Origin: Dyadobacter sp. 3J3
GTDB lineage: Bacteria; Bacteroidota; Bacteroidia; Cytophagales; Spirosomataceae
Assembly (NCBI RefSeq): GCF_009801115.1
Contig: NZ_VTOL01000004.1
Location: 1-64,000, forward strand
Length of the DNA: 64,000 nucleotides
Reading direction: 5' to 3'
Every line of letters starts with the position of its first letter. Positions within the stretch are counted from its first letter, which is position 1. This document shows, piece by piece, positions 43,584 to 52,988 of this stretch. Made by a program: the position numbers and the translations under genes. Under the pieces are notes generated by a model, which was not told the DNA's origin, did not search any database, and saw nothing but the letters and a program-made list of their open reading frames with translations.

Positions 43584-44777
43584 ATGTTTGACCTGCAACA
43601 AAAAATAAAGTCACTCGCGAAGGAACAAGCGTCGAGCGTTATTGCCAATCGCCGACATTTACATACCAATCCTGAATTATCGTTTGAAGAATTTAAAACG
43701 GCCCAGTTTGTCGCTGAAGAACTTAGGGCATTGGGACTAACGCCTCAGGAAGGCATTGCAGGAACCGGACTCGTTGCTTTGATTGAAGGACAAAATCCGG
43801 GTAAAAAGGTCGTTGGTTTGCGTGCTGATATGGACGCTCTGCCGATTGTTGAGGCAAATGACGTCCCTTACAAATCGTTGGTTCCAGGCGTAATGCACGC
43901 TTGCGGACATGATGTTCATACGGCTTCTTTATTGGGTACAGCGCGAATTTTAAATCAGATAAAAGATCAGTTTGAAGGAACGATAAAACTTGTTTTTCAA
44001 CCTGCTGAGGAAAAAGCACCTGGCGGAGCGTCTTTGATGATTAAAGAAGGTGTATTGGAAAACCCAAGACCGATAAGTATGATGGGCCAGCACGTAGCAC
44101 CGAATATTCCGGTTGGCAAAATTGGTTTCCGTGAAGGAATGTACATGGCCAGCACGGATGAATTATATGTAACTGTAATCGGAAAAGGCGGGCATGCAGC
44201 GGCTCCTGATCAGTTGATCGATCCTATTTTAATCGCCTCACACATTGTTGTGGCTTTGCAGCAAATCATCAGCCGGTATAGAAAACCTTCCAATCCTGCT
44301 GTTTTGTCCTTCGGTCGCTTCATTGCGGACGGTGTTACGAATGTAATTCCAAACGAAGTCACTTTACAGGGAACCTGGCGTTGTATGGATGAGCAATGGC
44401 GTGAAGATGGATTGAAAAAAATGAAAAAAATGGCGGAGGGTATGGCAGAAGCCATGGGTGGAAGCTGTATTTTTGAAATCGTAAAAGGGTATCCATTTTT
44501 GAAAAATCATCCGGAATTAACCCGGCGGGTAAGAACTGCGGCAACAACATACATGGGTGCCGAAAACGTGGTAGATCTCGACCTGTGGATGGCAGGAGAA
44601 GATTTCGCATTTTATTCCCAGGTTGTCGATTCTTGTTTTTACAGATTGGGTACGCGTAATGAAGCCAAAGGAATTATTTCCGGCGTGCATACCCCAACCT
44701 TCGATGTAGACGAAACATCCCTTGAAATAGCACCCGGACTAATGAGCTGGCTGGCTATCTCTGAACTTGCTTGTTAG
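43584..44777 (+). CDS. M20 family amidohydrolase (N-acyl-amino-acid/hippurate type)
   Basis: A 397-residue metal-dependent amidohydrolase. RRHLHTNPELSFEEF (24-38), GLRADMDALPI (79-89, first metal Asp) and MHACGHDVHTASLLG (106-120) carry metal ligands. FQPAEEKAPGGASLMIKEG includes the catalytic Glu pair. GKGGHAAAPDQLIDPI marks the dimerisation domain, and MAGEDFAFYSQ the last ligand. It cleaves N-acyl or N-aryl amino acids in peptide or amide scavenging. The exact substrate is not predictable. Its 3' end overlaps the convergent GT2 gene by 23 bases. Confidence 0.93.
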   Translation: MFDLQQKIKSLAKEQASSVIANRRHLHTNPELSFEEFKTAQFVAEELRALGLTPQEGIAGTGLVALIEGQNPGKKVVGLRADMDALPIVEANDVPYKSLVPGVMHACGHDVHTASLLGTARILNQIKDQFEGTIKLVFQPAEEKAPGGASLMIKEGVLENPRPISMMGQHVAPNIPVGKIGFREGMYMASTDELYVTVIGKGGHAAAPDQLIDPILIASHIVVALQQIISRYRKPSNPAVLSFGRFIADGVTNVIPNEVTLQGTWRCMDEQWREDGLKKMKKMAEGMAEAMGGSCIFEIVKGYPFLKNHPELTRRVRTAATTYMGAENVVDLDLWMAGEDFAFYSQVVDSCFYRLGTRNEAKGIISGVHTPTFDVDETSLEIAPGLMSWLAISELAC

Positions 44778-45507
44778 CAGGGATATATGTTTTAAAATAA
44801 CTAGCGATTTTTAGGTTAAGTACGCCCAGAATGGCTTCCTTAAAAATCCCGCGTGACATTTTAGAGGCTCCTTTTGTCCGGTCAGTAAAGATAATTGGAA
44901 CCTCTACAATGTCAAATCCGAACTTCCAGGAGTTAAATTTCATCTCGATCTGAAAAGCATAACCTATAAACCTTATCTTGTCAAGATCAATTGTTTCCAA
45001 AACTTTTCGCGTATAGCATATAAAGCCTGCAGTAGGATCCATGATTGGCATTCCGGTAATTGTCCGCACATAATATCCTGCAAAATAGGACATCAAAACA
45101 CGATTGATAGGCCAGTTTACAACATTTACACCCGTAATATATCGTGATCCAATGGCGGCATCATGACCCTGTACTGCACAAGCTTCATGCAAACGAAGTA
45201 AATCTTCCGGCGGGTGAGAAAAATCCGCGTCCATTTCAAAAATGTAATCGTAGCCCTTTTCCAGTGCCCATTTGAAGCCATGGATGTAGGCCGTTCCTAA
45301 ACCAAGTTTTCCTTTGCGTTCAACCAGATGAAGAGATTCTCTATATTCTTTCTGCAATTCCTTCACCGCCGCACCAGTTTGATCAGGTGAGCCATCGTCA
45401 ATAATTAATACATCGAAAGGTTTTGAAAGGCTGAAAACCTTTCGGATAATCGCTTCAATATTTTCAATTTCGTTGTAGGTAGGGATTACTACAATGCTTT
45501 GGTTCAC
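44755..45507 (-). CDS. Polyprenol-phosphate glycosyltransferase (Dpm1-like GT2)
   Basis: A 250-residue GT2 enzyme with IVVIPTYNEIENIEAII (5-21), DVLIIDDGSPDQT, and the acidic motif FEMDADFSHPPEDLLRL (around 90-106). GSRYITGVNVVNWPINR and the RTKGASKMSRGIFKEA region match polyprenol monophosphomannose synthase. It charges a polyprenyl phosphate with a sugar that membrane GT-C enzymes could use, such as the pair at 20.4-22.9 kb (inference). It lies upstream of nothing on its strand and follows the DUF4296 lipoprotein gene with a 42-base gap. Confidence 0.92.
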   Translation of the reverse strand: MNQSIVVIPTYNEIENIEAIIRKVFSLSKPFDVLIIDDGSPDQTGAAVKELQKEYRESLHLVERKGKLGLGTAYIHGFKWALEKGYDYIFEMDADFSHPPEDLLRLHEACAVQGHDAAIGSRYITGVNVVNWPINRVLMSYFAGYYVRTITGMPIMDPTAGFICYTRKVLETIDLDKIRFIGYAFQIEMKFNSWKFGFDIVEVPIIFTDRTKGASKMSRGIFKEAILGVLNLKIASYFKTYIPANKQVQR

Positions 45508-45549
45508 TGGTAATTAGTTTATAGTTAAAAAAATGTTTACCGCTATACT

Positions 45550-45933
45550 TCAAGGCTTTATATTTTTGGTCTTTTCGCGCTGCTCAATTTGCTTCGCTAC
45601 ATTTGCATAAATACGCGTCATATATTGTGGGTGTGTCATATAAAAAGAATAACTGTTTCTATATACAAGCGTATCCACTTTATATTTTTTCCAGACCCCC
45701 TGTTTCAATTGATCAAATATAAGGATTGACGAATCCAGAGACTTTAATTGCAAGCGCGTCACACGGGATTCTGCTATATGAATATCGGTTAAAATATCCG
45801 CCATTTTTTCCTCAGAAAGAGTACCATCTGGCGGCGTTTCTTCCTTATTACAAGCCGCTAAAATGATTGAGATACTTCCGATCAGCATCAAACTGAATGA
45901 GAAATTAATAATCCGTCGCGTCATAATTCCCAA
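45550..45933 (-). CDS. DUF4296 lipoprotein
   Basis: A 127-residue lipoprotein with signal and lipobox ILAAC (Cys about 28). The mature part is the Bacteroidota DUF4296 domain, with LSEEKMADILTDIHIAESRV and VYRNSYSFYMTHPQYMTRIY. The function is unknown. A Met three codons in (MTRR) may be the true start and gives a normal signal sequence. It is probably co-transcribed with the Dpm1-like gene and diverges from the DUF58 gene. Confidence 0.87.
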   Translation of the reverse strand: MGIMTRRIINFSFSLMLIGSISIILAACNKEETPPDGTLSEEKMADILTDIHIAESRVTRLQLKSLDSSILIFDQLKQGVWKKYKVDTLVYRNSYSFYMTHPQYMTRIYANVAKQIEQREKTKNIKP

Positions 45934-45939
45934 AATACC

Positions 45940-45947
45940 TATCTTTG
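45940..45947 (+). promoter_or_regulatory. Bat locus promoter -7 box
   Basis: TATCTTTG fits TAnnTTTG, 46 bases before the DUF58 start codon, inside the short divergent gap. Confidence 0.55.
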
Positions 45948-45993
45948 TTTAGCTGCAATAAGTTGCAAAGGTGGTAATTTTTTCGGAAAACAC

Positions 45994-46884
45994 ATGTTTG
46001 AACTGTTTTTGGGGAAACTCCGAAAGTACGAAATACGGATGCGAAAAGCGGTTACGAGTGAGAGACATGGAAACTTTCATTCCGTTTTTAAAGGCTCCGG
46101 ACTTGAATATGACGATCTCCGTCTGTATCAGTATGGTGACGATGTGCGCGCTATTGACTGGAATACGTCGGCAAAAGGTCATGGGACTTTTATAAAAATT
46201 TTCAAGGAAGATAAAGAGCAAACGGCATTTTTTATGCTGGATGTAAGTGCTTCTCAACGTGTTGGAGAGGTAAATAAATTAAAAATTGATATTGCCAAAG
46301 AAATCTGTGGCGTATTGACTTTATCCGCTATCCAGGAAGCTAGCAGGGTTGGTTTACTTTGTTTTTCAGATAAAAATGAAAGATATATCCGCCCATCTGA
46401 TGGGATGAAACACGGGTATGGTTTACTTTCGGAACTTTATAAACTGATACCGGAATCTACAAAAACCAGTATTTCGGAGGCCATATTGGTAGCATTAAAT
46501 TTATTGAAAAGAAGAAGCCTTATCTTTCTGATTTCAGATTTTATTGATACCAATTACCAGCACAATCTGAAAGCACTGGCTAGAAAGCATGATCTGATCG
46601 TTATTCATTTGTACGATCTCCGGGAGACTAGTTTGCCAAGGCTTGGAATTATACCGCTTTATGATGCGGAAAAACAAAAAACAACCTGGGTCAATACTTC
46701 ATCGAACCAGTACCGTGAAGATATGGCAAATCGTTTTCAAAGCAGAAGTGCTGAACTGGAAAAACTTTGTCACCAAAACCGTGCTGATTATATTTCAATA
46801 AATACTCAGGAGGATTATGTACCGGCACTGATCCGCCTTTTCAAAGTCAGACGTTATGCAAAAGGCGGAATGGCTTCATCTTAA
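45994..46884 (+). CDS. DUF58 domain protein
   Basis: A 296-residue protein with the DUF58 signature LEYDDLRLYQYGDDVRAIDWNTSAK (about 30-54; conserved R-x-IDW) and a degenerate VWA-like fold starting FFMLDVSASQR. DUF58 proteins sit with MoxR AAA+ ATPases and VWA proteins and are thought to help assemble or activate metal or envelope complexes. Here the next two genes continue a Bat-type operon. The usual MoxR gene is missing upstream, where a divergent lipoprotein gene lies instead. Confidence 0.9.
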   Translation: MFELFLGKLRKYEIRMRKAVTSERHGNFHSVFKGSGLEYDDLRLYQYGDDVRAIDWNTSAKGHGTFIKIFKEDKEQTAFFMLDVSASQRVGEVNKLKIDIAKEICGVLTLSAIQEASRVGLLCFSDKNERYIRPSDGMKHGYGLLSELYKLIPESTKTSISEAILVALNLLKRRSLIFLISDFIDTNYQHNLKALARKHDLIVIHLYDLRETSLPRLGIIPLYDAEKQKTTWVNTSSNQYREDMANRFQSRSAELEKLCHQNRADYISINTQEDYVPALIRLFKVRRYAKGGMASS

Positions 46885-46918
46885 ATTGAATCTTGGCTCA
46901 GCTTAAAACCTAAAAATT

Positions 46919-47872
46919 TTGTTTTCCCTTTTTACCCAAAGTATCAGATTTTATTTTTTGCGAACAATTTTTTTGTTTTGCGTGATCGGTTTGGGAAATA
47001 TATTTTCAGGAAATGTTTCGGGGCAATCCCTGCCAAAAGGAAAATTCCTGTCCGATAGTATTGAAGTAGGAAAGCCCTTTTTTTACGCGCTTAGTTTCAA
47101 ACACGCACCCAAAACAGAAGTTTTCTTTCCGGATACAACCTATAATTTTTCCACATTTGAAGTTCTTTCAAAAAAAAATTTCACTTCAAGTACAGACCAG
47201 AAGGGAAGTCTTGACAGCGCGGTTTATCAATTGGTGACTTTTAATATAACACCGGAACAAACACTTAAAATACCGGTTTTTATTTTTAATGGGAAGGATT
47301 GTACTGCTGTATTTACAACAACAGATTCTATTTTTTTACGGAAAAGCAATTTTAGAGGGATAACGGATACGACTTCGCTGAAACCTGAAATTGGTTTGCT
47401 GCCGCTGAGCCACGAATTTAATTTTTCGATATTTATCGGTTTCCTGACGCTGGCAATAGGTGTCGCTGGAAGTGTATACTGGCTTTTTGGAAGTGATATT
47501 TACAAACAATGGCAATTGTTCAAGCTGCAGCGCAGGCATATGGAATACAACCGGTCGTATAACCGTTTGCTAAAAAATGCCAGAGAGCACAATGATATCA
47601 AGGATGCGGAAAAAGCAATTATTGTATGGAAGAACTATCTTGAAAGATTGGAGAAAAAACCGTTTGCAACGTACACCACAAGGGAAATTATGGATAATAT
47701 GCCCGACGAAGGACTCGCGGTTGCTTTAAAAAATATGGACGGGATTATTTATGGACAAGGAAAGTCCAAGGAAATGGATAAATCGCTGGAAGTATTAAAA
47801 ATGGGAGCGATGCGTCTCTATCGAAATAAGCGCAGGGAGATTCTGGAAAATAATACACCTTCTGAGATCTGA
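46919..47872 (+). CDS. BatD-like membrane protein of the Bat locus
   Basis: A 317-residue protein between the DUF58 and VWA genes. It has an N-terminal signal or anchor, a periplasmic beta-rich domain (about 40-145), a membrane segment (about 167-187), and a helical cytoplasmic tail with a KAIIVWKNYLERLEKKP unit. This order fits the protein that occupies the BatD/DUF4381 position in such operons. There is no ATG in the first 200 codons; TTG at 46919 or at 46958 must serve. The second gives a better signal peptide (RTIFLFCVIGLGNIFSG). Confidence 0.75.
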   Translation: MFSLFTQSIRFYFLRTIFLFCVIGLGNIFSGNVSGQSLPKGKFLSDSIEVGKPFFYALSFKHAPKTEVFFPDTTYNFSTFEVLSKKNFTSSTDQKGSLDSAVYQLVTFNITPEQTLKIPVFIFNGKDCTAVFTTTDSIFLRKSNFRGITDTTSLKPEIGLLPLSHEFNFSIFIGFLTLAIGVAGSVYWLFGSDIYKQWQLFKLQRRHMEYNRSYNRLLKNAREHNDIKDAEKAIIVWKNYLERLEKKPFATYTTREIMDNMPDEGLAVALKNMDGIIYGQGKSKEMDKSLEVLKMGAMRLYRNKRREILENNTPSEI

Positions 47873-47874
47873 TT

Positions 47875-48897
47875 ATGGAACAATGGTTTTCGCTGAAGTG
47901 GTTTACGCTGGATATGCTCAGGTCTTATGAATGGGTTTATCCATACTTTTTGTATGCGCTTCCGGCTATCCCGTTTTTATTTTGGTTGAGAAGTGCGTTT
48001 CACCGGAAACACCGTCAGCGGCTTATAATTACTTACAACAAGGAGCGGTCGAGAATGGATTGGCTGACACTTTTACGGTTTTTTCAACCGATTTGTATTG
48101 CGCTGGCGCTTGCATTAATATTTATCGCGCTGGCACGTCCGCAAATTGTTTCAGAAAGAACAGACCAGTTTTCCGAGGGCATTGATATTATGCTTTTGAT
48201 TGATATTTCAGATTCTATGCTGGAAAAAGATCTTAGTCCAAATCGGTTGGAAGCGGCCAAAAAAGTGGCTTGCCAATTTATCCAGGGACGTTTACAAGAT
48301 CGTATCGGACTTATAATTTTCGCAGGAGAAGCCGTTTCACTTTGCCCGCTTACTACGGATTATGAGTTATTATATGGTTTTCTGGACGAAATTGAGCCTA
48401 CTATGATCCCAACGGCAGGAACGGCTATTGGCAGTGCACTGGCTGTTGCCGTAAACCGTATGCGTGAAACCTCGGGTGAAAGTAAAGTAGCGATTTTAAT
48501 TAGTGACGGAGATAATACTTCCGGAAATCTCGGCCCGACAACCGCAGCGCAATTAGCAAAGGCTTTTGGCGTTCGGGTTTATAGTATTTCTGTTGGGAAA
48601 ACCAGGAAGCTGATAAAAGCATCGGATAGTTTAAATGTATCAAATGCAGTTGTGGATGAAAGTGAATTACAAAAAATTGCAGATTTAGGGAATGGGAAAT
48701 ATTTCAGGGCTACGGATAATACGACGCTGGGATCTGTTTTTAAACAAATAAATCAAATTGAAAAAGTAAAATCCCGGAACGTGGTTTCCCGTGATGTGCG
48801 TGATTATTACCGTGTGTATCTCTATTGGGCCATTACGCTGCTCTTGATTGCTTTAAGCACAAAGAGTACCTTTATGGCTAATATTCTTGAAGACTAA
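47875..48897 (+). CDS. BatA-type VWA domain membrane protein
   Basis: A 340-residue protein with two N-terminal membrane segments (about 24-40 and 68-86), a VWA domain (about 100-290) and a C-terminal membrane segment. The MIDAS metal site reads LLIDISDSML (DxSxS, around 109-118), with TAGTAIGSAL and LISDGDNTSGN as the other ligands. BatA proteins in Bacteroidota are linked to oxidative-stress tolerance. A second VWA gene (BatB) and BatC are not seen here; rnhB follows with a 1-base overlap (TAATG). Confidence 0.9.
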   Translation: MEQWFSLKWFTLDMLRSYEWVYPYFLYALPAIPFLFWLRSAFHRKHRQRLIITYNKERSRMDWLTLLRFFQPICIALALALIFIALARPQIVSERTDQFSEGIDIMLLIDISDSMLEKDLSPNRLEAAKKVACQFIQGRLQDRIGLIIFAGEAVSLCPLTTDYELLYGFLDEIEPTMIPTAGTAIGSALAVAVNRMRETSGESKVAILISDGDNTSGNLGPTTAAQLAKAFGVRVYSISVGKTRKLIKASDSLNVSNAVVDESELQKIADLGNGKYFRATDNTTLGSVFKQINQIEKVKSRNVVSRDVRDYYRVYLYWAITLLLIALSTKSTFMANILED

Positions 48898-49511
48898 TGT
48901 TAAAATCTTATTACAACAAAGACGTCCGTGAAGCAGGATTGGATGAAGTGGGACGCGGTTGTCTGGCCGGACCGGTGGTTGCTGCGGCGGTAATTCTGCC
49001 CCTGGATTATACCCACGAATTTCTTAACGATTCAAAGCAGCTTACTAAATTTCAGCGTGAAATTCTGCAAAAAGAGATTATGCGGGAAGCCATCGCATGG
49101 GCCGTTGCAGAAGTTGATAATTTTGAAATTGACAGAATCAATATCCTGAAAGCCAGTTTTTTAGCAATGCATCTTGCAGTGGATAAGCTGCATACAAAAC
49201 CGGAACATTTGCTGGTGGATGGAAACAGGTTCACGCCTTATCCAATGATTCCGCATACTTGTATCATCAAAGGTGACGCTCATTACTTATCTATTGCTGC
49301 CGCGTCTGTTCTGGCCAAAACGTATCGTGATAATTTGATGAGTGAACTGGCACTGCAGCACCCGCATTATGGTTGGGAAACGAATGTTGGCTACCCAACA
49401 ATCCATCACAGAAATGCGATCCGTTTGCATGGAACATCATCTTATCACCGAATGACTTTCCGGCTATTAAAGGAAGAAATAGAAATAGAAGAAAAAAATT
49501 CCGAAGCTTAA
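48897..49511 (+). CDS. rnhB: Ribonuclease HII
   Basis: Cleaves RNA in RNA-DNA hybrids, including single ribonucleotides in DNA. The motif EAGLDEVGRGCLAGPVVAAA (12-31) carries the first two acidic residues. LNDSKQLTKFQRE, LLVDGN (third Asp), KGDAHYLSIAAASVLAKTYRD and HPHYGWETNVGYPT complete the RNase HII set. At 204 residues it is normal. Its start overlaps the BatA stop by one base, and its stop overlaps the convergent DUF2480 gene by four bases. Confidence 0.97.
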   Translation: MLKSYYNKDVREAGLDEVGRGCLAGPVVAAAVILPLDYTHEFLNDSKQLTKFQREILQKEIMREAIAWAVAEVDNFEIDRINILKASFLAMHLAVDKLHTKPEHLLVDGNRFTPYPMIPHTCIIKGDAHYLSIAAASVLAKTYRDNLMSELALQHPHYGWETNVGYPTIHHRNAIRLHGTSSYHRMTFRLLKEEIEIEEKNSEA

Positions 49512-50023
49512 ACTTTCGGTTTTTTGTAAAGAGGAACCGTGCTGCAAGGTTCGCCAAACATCAGACTTTGTGCAACAGGTTTCAGCAGATTTGTAATTTC
49601 AACATAAGCAGAAATAGGTACAGGAAGTTTGCTGCATCCTTTGATCACTACTTTTTTACCGCGAAATTCTTCTGCGTCAATTTTATCAATTGCATCCGCG
49701 AAAAGTTTGTCTTCCAAAGCATTTAAATCTCCGAAAACAACTTCGTTTGCATAAGGTTGAAGTTGAATCGCCAAAAGCATATAAGCCCAGGTTGGTACAA
49801 TCGCATCTTCTGAACAAATAATCGCTACATTTTTACCGGTATATTGAGACCAATCATTGGCTTTCAAAAACTCACGAAAATCTTTTTCGCGAAGGATCAT
49901 TCCCATATACAGATTATCCTTCAGATCGTAAATTACCCTTTCGCCGGGATGAAAAAGTTCTTCAAGATCAAACGATACAATACCACTGGTGGCTACACGG
50001 TTAACAATTTCTTCGGTTTCCAT
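49508..50023 (-). CDS. DUF2480 family protein
   Basis: A 171-residue soluble protein of the Bacteroidota-specific DUF2480 family. Recognisable segments are EEIVNRVATSGIVSFDLEE, DLKDNLYMGMILREKDFREF, IICSEDAIVPTWAYMLLA and KGCSKLPVPISAYVEITNLLKP. The function is not known. The conserved Cys residues (IICSEDAIVP and IKGCSKLP) could bind metal. It is downstream of tsaB by 78 bases on the same strand. Confidence 0.88.
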   Translation of the reverse strand: METEEIVNRVATSGIVSFDLEELFHPGERVIYDLKDNLYMGMILREKDFREFLKANDWSQYTGKNVAIICSEDAIVPTWAYMLLAIQLQPYANEVVFGDLNALEDKLFADAIDKIDAEEFRGKKVVIKGCSKLPVPISAYVEITNLLKPVAQSLMFGEPCSTVPLYKKPKV

Positions 50024-50101
50024 AAATTTTACTGTGTTTGAAAGAATAACACAAATGGTGGAAAGTTTGTTTTCAACAACGAAATAAAAATGGAAAGTTG
50101 A

Positions 50102-50797
50102 CTAAACCGCAGGCGAAACTTTGCGGGAAGGAGGCGCCATAAAATCTTTCAGATAATAAGGCTCAAAAGTCACAATATCCTCAAATTCACCTTTTTCAAA
50201 AGCCTTAATTCCTAACAAGCCAACCGTTTTGGCTGATGGACGAATTTCAGTAGAAATGAAAAATGCATTGGGGTTTTGTTCAAATAAAGGTTTGCATTTG
50301 GCCGCGCCATCGCCGAAAAAAACTATTTTATTCGATTCGAGAATATTTCCAAATGAATTTTCTTCCAAAATAACAGCTTTGGTAGGTTCAACAATGTCAA
50401 GATTTGAATCAAAAACAGAGGCATAAACTTCCATGCGCCGTGCATCGATCATCGGACAAAAAAGAAAATTGTCGGTGAAAAACGGTTTTACCTGAAGAGC
50501 CATGGCTTCCAGTGTATTAATAGCAATTAAAGGTTTGTCAATAGCATAACACAATCCTTTCGCTGTGGAAACCCCTACGCGCAATCCCGTATAGGATCCT
50601 GGGCCTTTTGCGATCACAACAGCATCCAGATCCTGTAATTTGTAGGCGGAATGTTCAACCGTGCTGCTGATCAAAGTAGTCAGCATAGCAGAAGACGACC
50701 GGTCGGTATATAATTCATAATCAGCCAACAAGCCGGCATCATTATGTAGCGCCACGGAACAACCGCGCGTTGAAGTATCGATACTAAGTAAAAGCAT
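50102..50797 (-). CDS. tsaB: tRNA threonylcarbamoyladenosine biosynthesis protein TsaB
   Basis: TsaB pairs with TsaD and TsaE to make t6A at position 37 of tRNAs reading ANN codons. The actin/HSP70-like start MLLLSIDTSTRGCSVAL fixes the ATG at 50797; the upstream in-frame Met at 50827 would add ten unusual residues. VVIAKGPGSYTGLRVGVSTAKGLCYAID and FCPMIDARRMEVYAS are diagnostic. At 231 residues the length is normal. It lies after the S41 protease gene on the same strand. Confidence 0.94.
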   Translation of the reverse strand: MLLLSIDTSTRGCSVALHNDAGLLADYELYTDRSSSAMLTTLISSTVEHSAYKLQDLDAVVIAKGPGSYTGLRVGVSTAKGLCYAIDKPLIAINTLEAMALQVKPFFTDNFLFCPMIDARRMEVYASVFDSNLDIVEPTKAVILEENSFGNILESNKIVFFGDGAAKCKPLFEQNPNAFFISTEIRPSAKTVGLLGIKAFEKGEFEDIVTFEPYYLKDFMAPPSRKVSPAV

Positions 50798-50865
50798 GAA
50801 TTTTTGACAGTTGTTAACAATGCACATATCGCACTATCATTAACCAAATTATTAAAATCAACCCA

Positions 50866-50905
50866 GAGCTAACGCCTAATCGCTTATAGCCAACAGCTAT
50901 TTTTT
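50866..50905. repeat. AGC/TAA word repeat, second copy
   Basis: AGCTAACGCC, TAATCGCTTATAGCC and AACAGCTA are related on the opposite strand to the repeat at 16490-16548 (shared words TTAGC/GCTAA, TAGCTGTTGGC, GCGATTA). It lies after the S41 protease gene. Confidence 0.5.
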
Positions 50906-52555
50906 CGTTCCCTTTAAAATTTCGTGGTAACGGGCGTTGTCTTTAAAAAGCTTGATCGCTTCTTTTACTTCCGGATCATCGTTGAAAGAAGCCTCGCGCA
51001 TTCCCTTTTCCAAATAATAATGTTTCAGGATTTCCTCTTCCATGATCGTTTTAATCTCCGTTTTAGAAATCTGTAAATCATTATCCTTGGTATGCGCCAG
51101 TTTTGATCTCAGGCCTTTTAATTGATCCTGAATTACATCAATCGATTTTTCCTTTTTGGCAGAAGCTTCAAGGTCATTCAGATCTCTTTCAACCTGCGTT
51201 GTATAGTCATATTCTTTGTTGCTGAGCCATTTTACAAAATCGCCGTATTCAGAATCTGTCAGGTGAAATTCTTTGGCAGGTTTGATGGTTTTATGCTCGA
51301 AATGATATTTCATCGCATAATCAAAGAACAAGCGATTTCTTGCCAGCGATAAGGCCAGAGGAGAATATGTTTCTTTTTCAGTAAGAATATCTGGCAAAAT
51401 TCCACCTCCATCATAAACAACCCGGCCATTCCGTGTTTTAAACGCGGTCATTAATGAGTCTGGAAGTTTTCCTACGCTGCCATCTTCATTGCGATGTGCG
51501 TAATCAATTGCCTGGATACAGCGGCCGCTTGGAATATAGTATTTTGCGGTAGTAATCTTCATTTTAGTATTGTAAGAAAGATCACGCGTAGTTTGCACCA
51601 ATCCTTTTCCATACGTTCTTTGACCTATTAAAACACCCCGGTCATAATCCTGAATTACGCCGGAAACAATTTCTGCGGCTGATGCGCTGCGGCCATTTGT
51701 CAAAACCGCGATAGGAATTTCGATATCCAAAGCTGGATTATAGGCCGTGTAGGCTTTATTCCACTCTTTTACTTTGCCTTTTGTCGTAACAACTTCTTCC
51801 CCTTTTGGAATAAAAATATTGGAGATTTCTATCGCCATATTTAATAATCCACCCGGATTGTCACGAAGATCCAGAACGAGATGTTTCATTCCTTTTCCCT
51901 TCAATTCCAGAAAAGCAGTTTTCACTTCCCTGGAAGCAGTTGCGGTAAAATCTTTAAGATCAATATACCCAACATCTTCACTGATCATTCCATAGTAAGG
52001 TACATTGGTAACCTTCACAATATCACGATTGATTGTAACTTCAATCGGTTTTGGAATTCCGTAGCGCTGGATTGTCAGCGTTACACTCGTTTGGGTTTGT
52101 CCTTTTAATAATTTTCCAGTATCAAAATCTTCACGGGTCGAAAGATCAATACCATTGATTTTGGTGATTTCGTCTCCCAGCTGAAGACCGGCTTTTTGAG
52201 CAGGTGTATCTTCATAAACCATCATGACCGTATGTTTCCCATCCGCAGAATTAACCATGGCGCCTATACCATTGTATTTTCCGGTTGTCATCGTCATATA
52301 ATCTTCAATATCATCCTCAGCATAATAAACGGTATACGGATCCAGCGATCTCAACATACCGTCGATACTTGTCTTAATTAGCTGGTTTGGATTGATCTCA
52401 TCGACATAATATGCATTCAGCTCTTTGAAAAGCGTCGCATAAATATCCAGATTACGTGCAATTTCAAACAAACGGTCGTCTTGCTTAAAAGACACAAATG
52501 CCAGTCCGGCTACAACCGGGGTGGCAATAAGAAGGGAACGAAGATATTTTTTCAT
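50897..52555 (-). CDS. S41 family C-terminal processing protease
   Basis: A 552-residue periplasmic serine protease. A hydrophobic segment (about 8-22) acts as signal or anchor. A PDZ domain covers about 85-165 (VYEDTPAQKAGLQLGDEIT). The S41 core has LRDNPGGLLNMAIEISN and the catalytic Ser in NGRSASAAEIVSGVIQDY with Lys downstream in GQRTYGKGLVQ. The C-terminal region of about 150 residues is helical and charged. Such Ctp/Prc proteases trim or degrade envelope proteins. It starts 13 bases after rnpA, so it is in the rpmH-rnpA transcript. Confidence 0.94.
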   Translation of the reverse strand: MKKYLRSLLIATPVVAGLAFVSFKQDDRLFEIARNLDIYATLFKELNAYYVDEINPNQLIKTSIDGMLRSLDPYTVYYAEDDIEDYMTMTTGKYNGIGAMVNSADGKHTVMMVYEDTPAQKAGLQLGDEITKINGIDLSTREDFDTGKLLKGQTQTSVTLTIQRYGIPKPIEVTINRDIVKVTNVPYYGMISEDVGYIDLKDFTATASREVKTAFLELKGKGMKHLVLDLRDNPGGLLNMAIEISNIFIPKGEEVVTTKGKVKEWNKAYTAYNPALDIEIPIAVLTNGRSASAAEIVSGVIQDYDRGVLIGQRTYGKGLVQTTRDLSYNTKMKITTAKYYIPSGRCIQAIDYAHRNEDGSVGKLPDSLMTAFKTRNGRVVYDGGGILPDILTEKETYSPLALSLARNRLFFDYAMKYHFEHKTIKPAKEFHLTDSEYGDFVKWLSNKEYDYTTQVERDLNDLEASAKKEKSIDVIQDQLKGLRSKLAHTKDNDLQISKTEIKTIMEEEILKHYYLEKGMREASFNDDPEVKEAIKLFKDNARYHEILKGTKK

Positions 52556-52568
52556 CGATTGTCTAGGA

Positions 52569-52979
52569 TCATTGACCTTGATTTTTCCGGAGCGCCGGAG
52601 GCAATTTCAACAAACGGTTAAGCGATTGTTTCGTGGCCGTTTCAATAACGTCAAAAGTTGAAATTTCTTTCGCAATATACAAAAAAGCAATGTACGAAGG
52701 CCTGGATTCGGCAGGAAGAGAAAGTAAAGAAGCTTTGTTAAGGCGATACGCTTCCCGGCAGCGCCTTTTTACCTGGTTTCGGTCGACAGCTTTTTTAAAT
52801 TGCCGCTTTGAAACAGAAAAAAGAAGTTGGGGAAATGGGGGAGGCGTGGTATCGTACATATACAATACACGAAAAGGAAAGAGGTAGAACGTATGTACAT
52901 CCGCACTACCCCTCTTAAAAAGCCTTCCAATTAATGTCGGGCTGCACAAACGCTCATTTTTACCAAATGTTTGTTTCAA
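52569..52979 (-). CDS. rnpA: Ribonuclease P protein component
   Basis: Binds the catalytic RNase P RNA and helps remove 5' leaders of tRNAs. The conserved RNR motif appears as KKAVDRNQVKRRCREAYRLN (around 63-82). F(x)R-type residues at the N-terminus (LCSPTLIGRLFKRG) fit. At 136 residues it is typical for Bacteroidota. It lies downstream of rpmH, with a terminator-like hairpin between them. Confidence 0.95.
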   Translation of the reverse strand: MKQTFGKNERLCSPTLIGRLFKRGSADVHTFYLFPFRVLYMYDTTPPPFPQLLFSVSKRQFKKAVDRNQVKRRCREAYRLNKASLLSLPAESRPSYIAFLYIAKEISTFDVIETATKQSLNRLLKLPPALRKNQGQ

Positions 52980-52988
52980 GTTCTCGTA

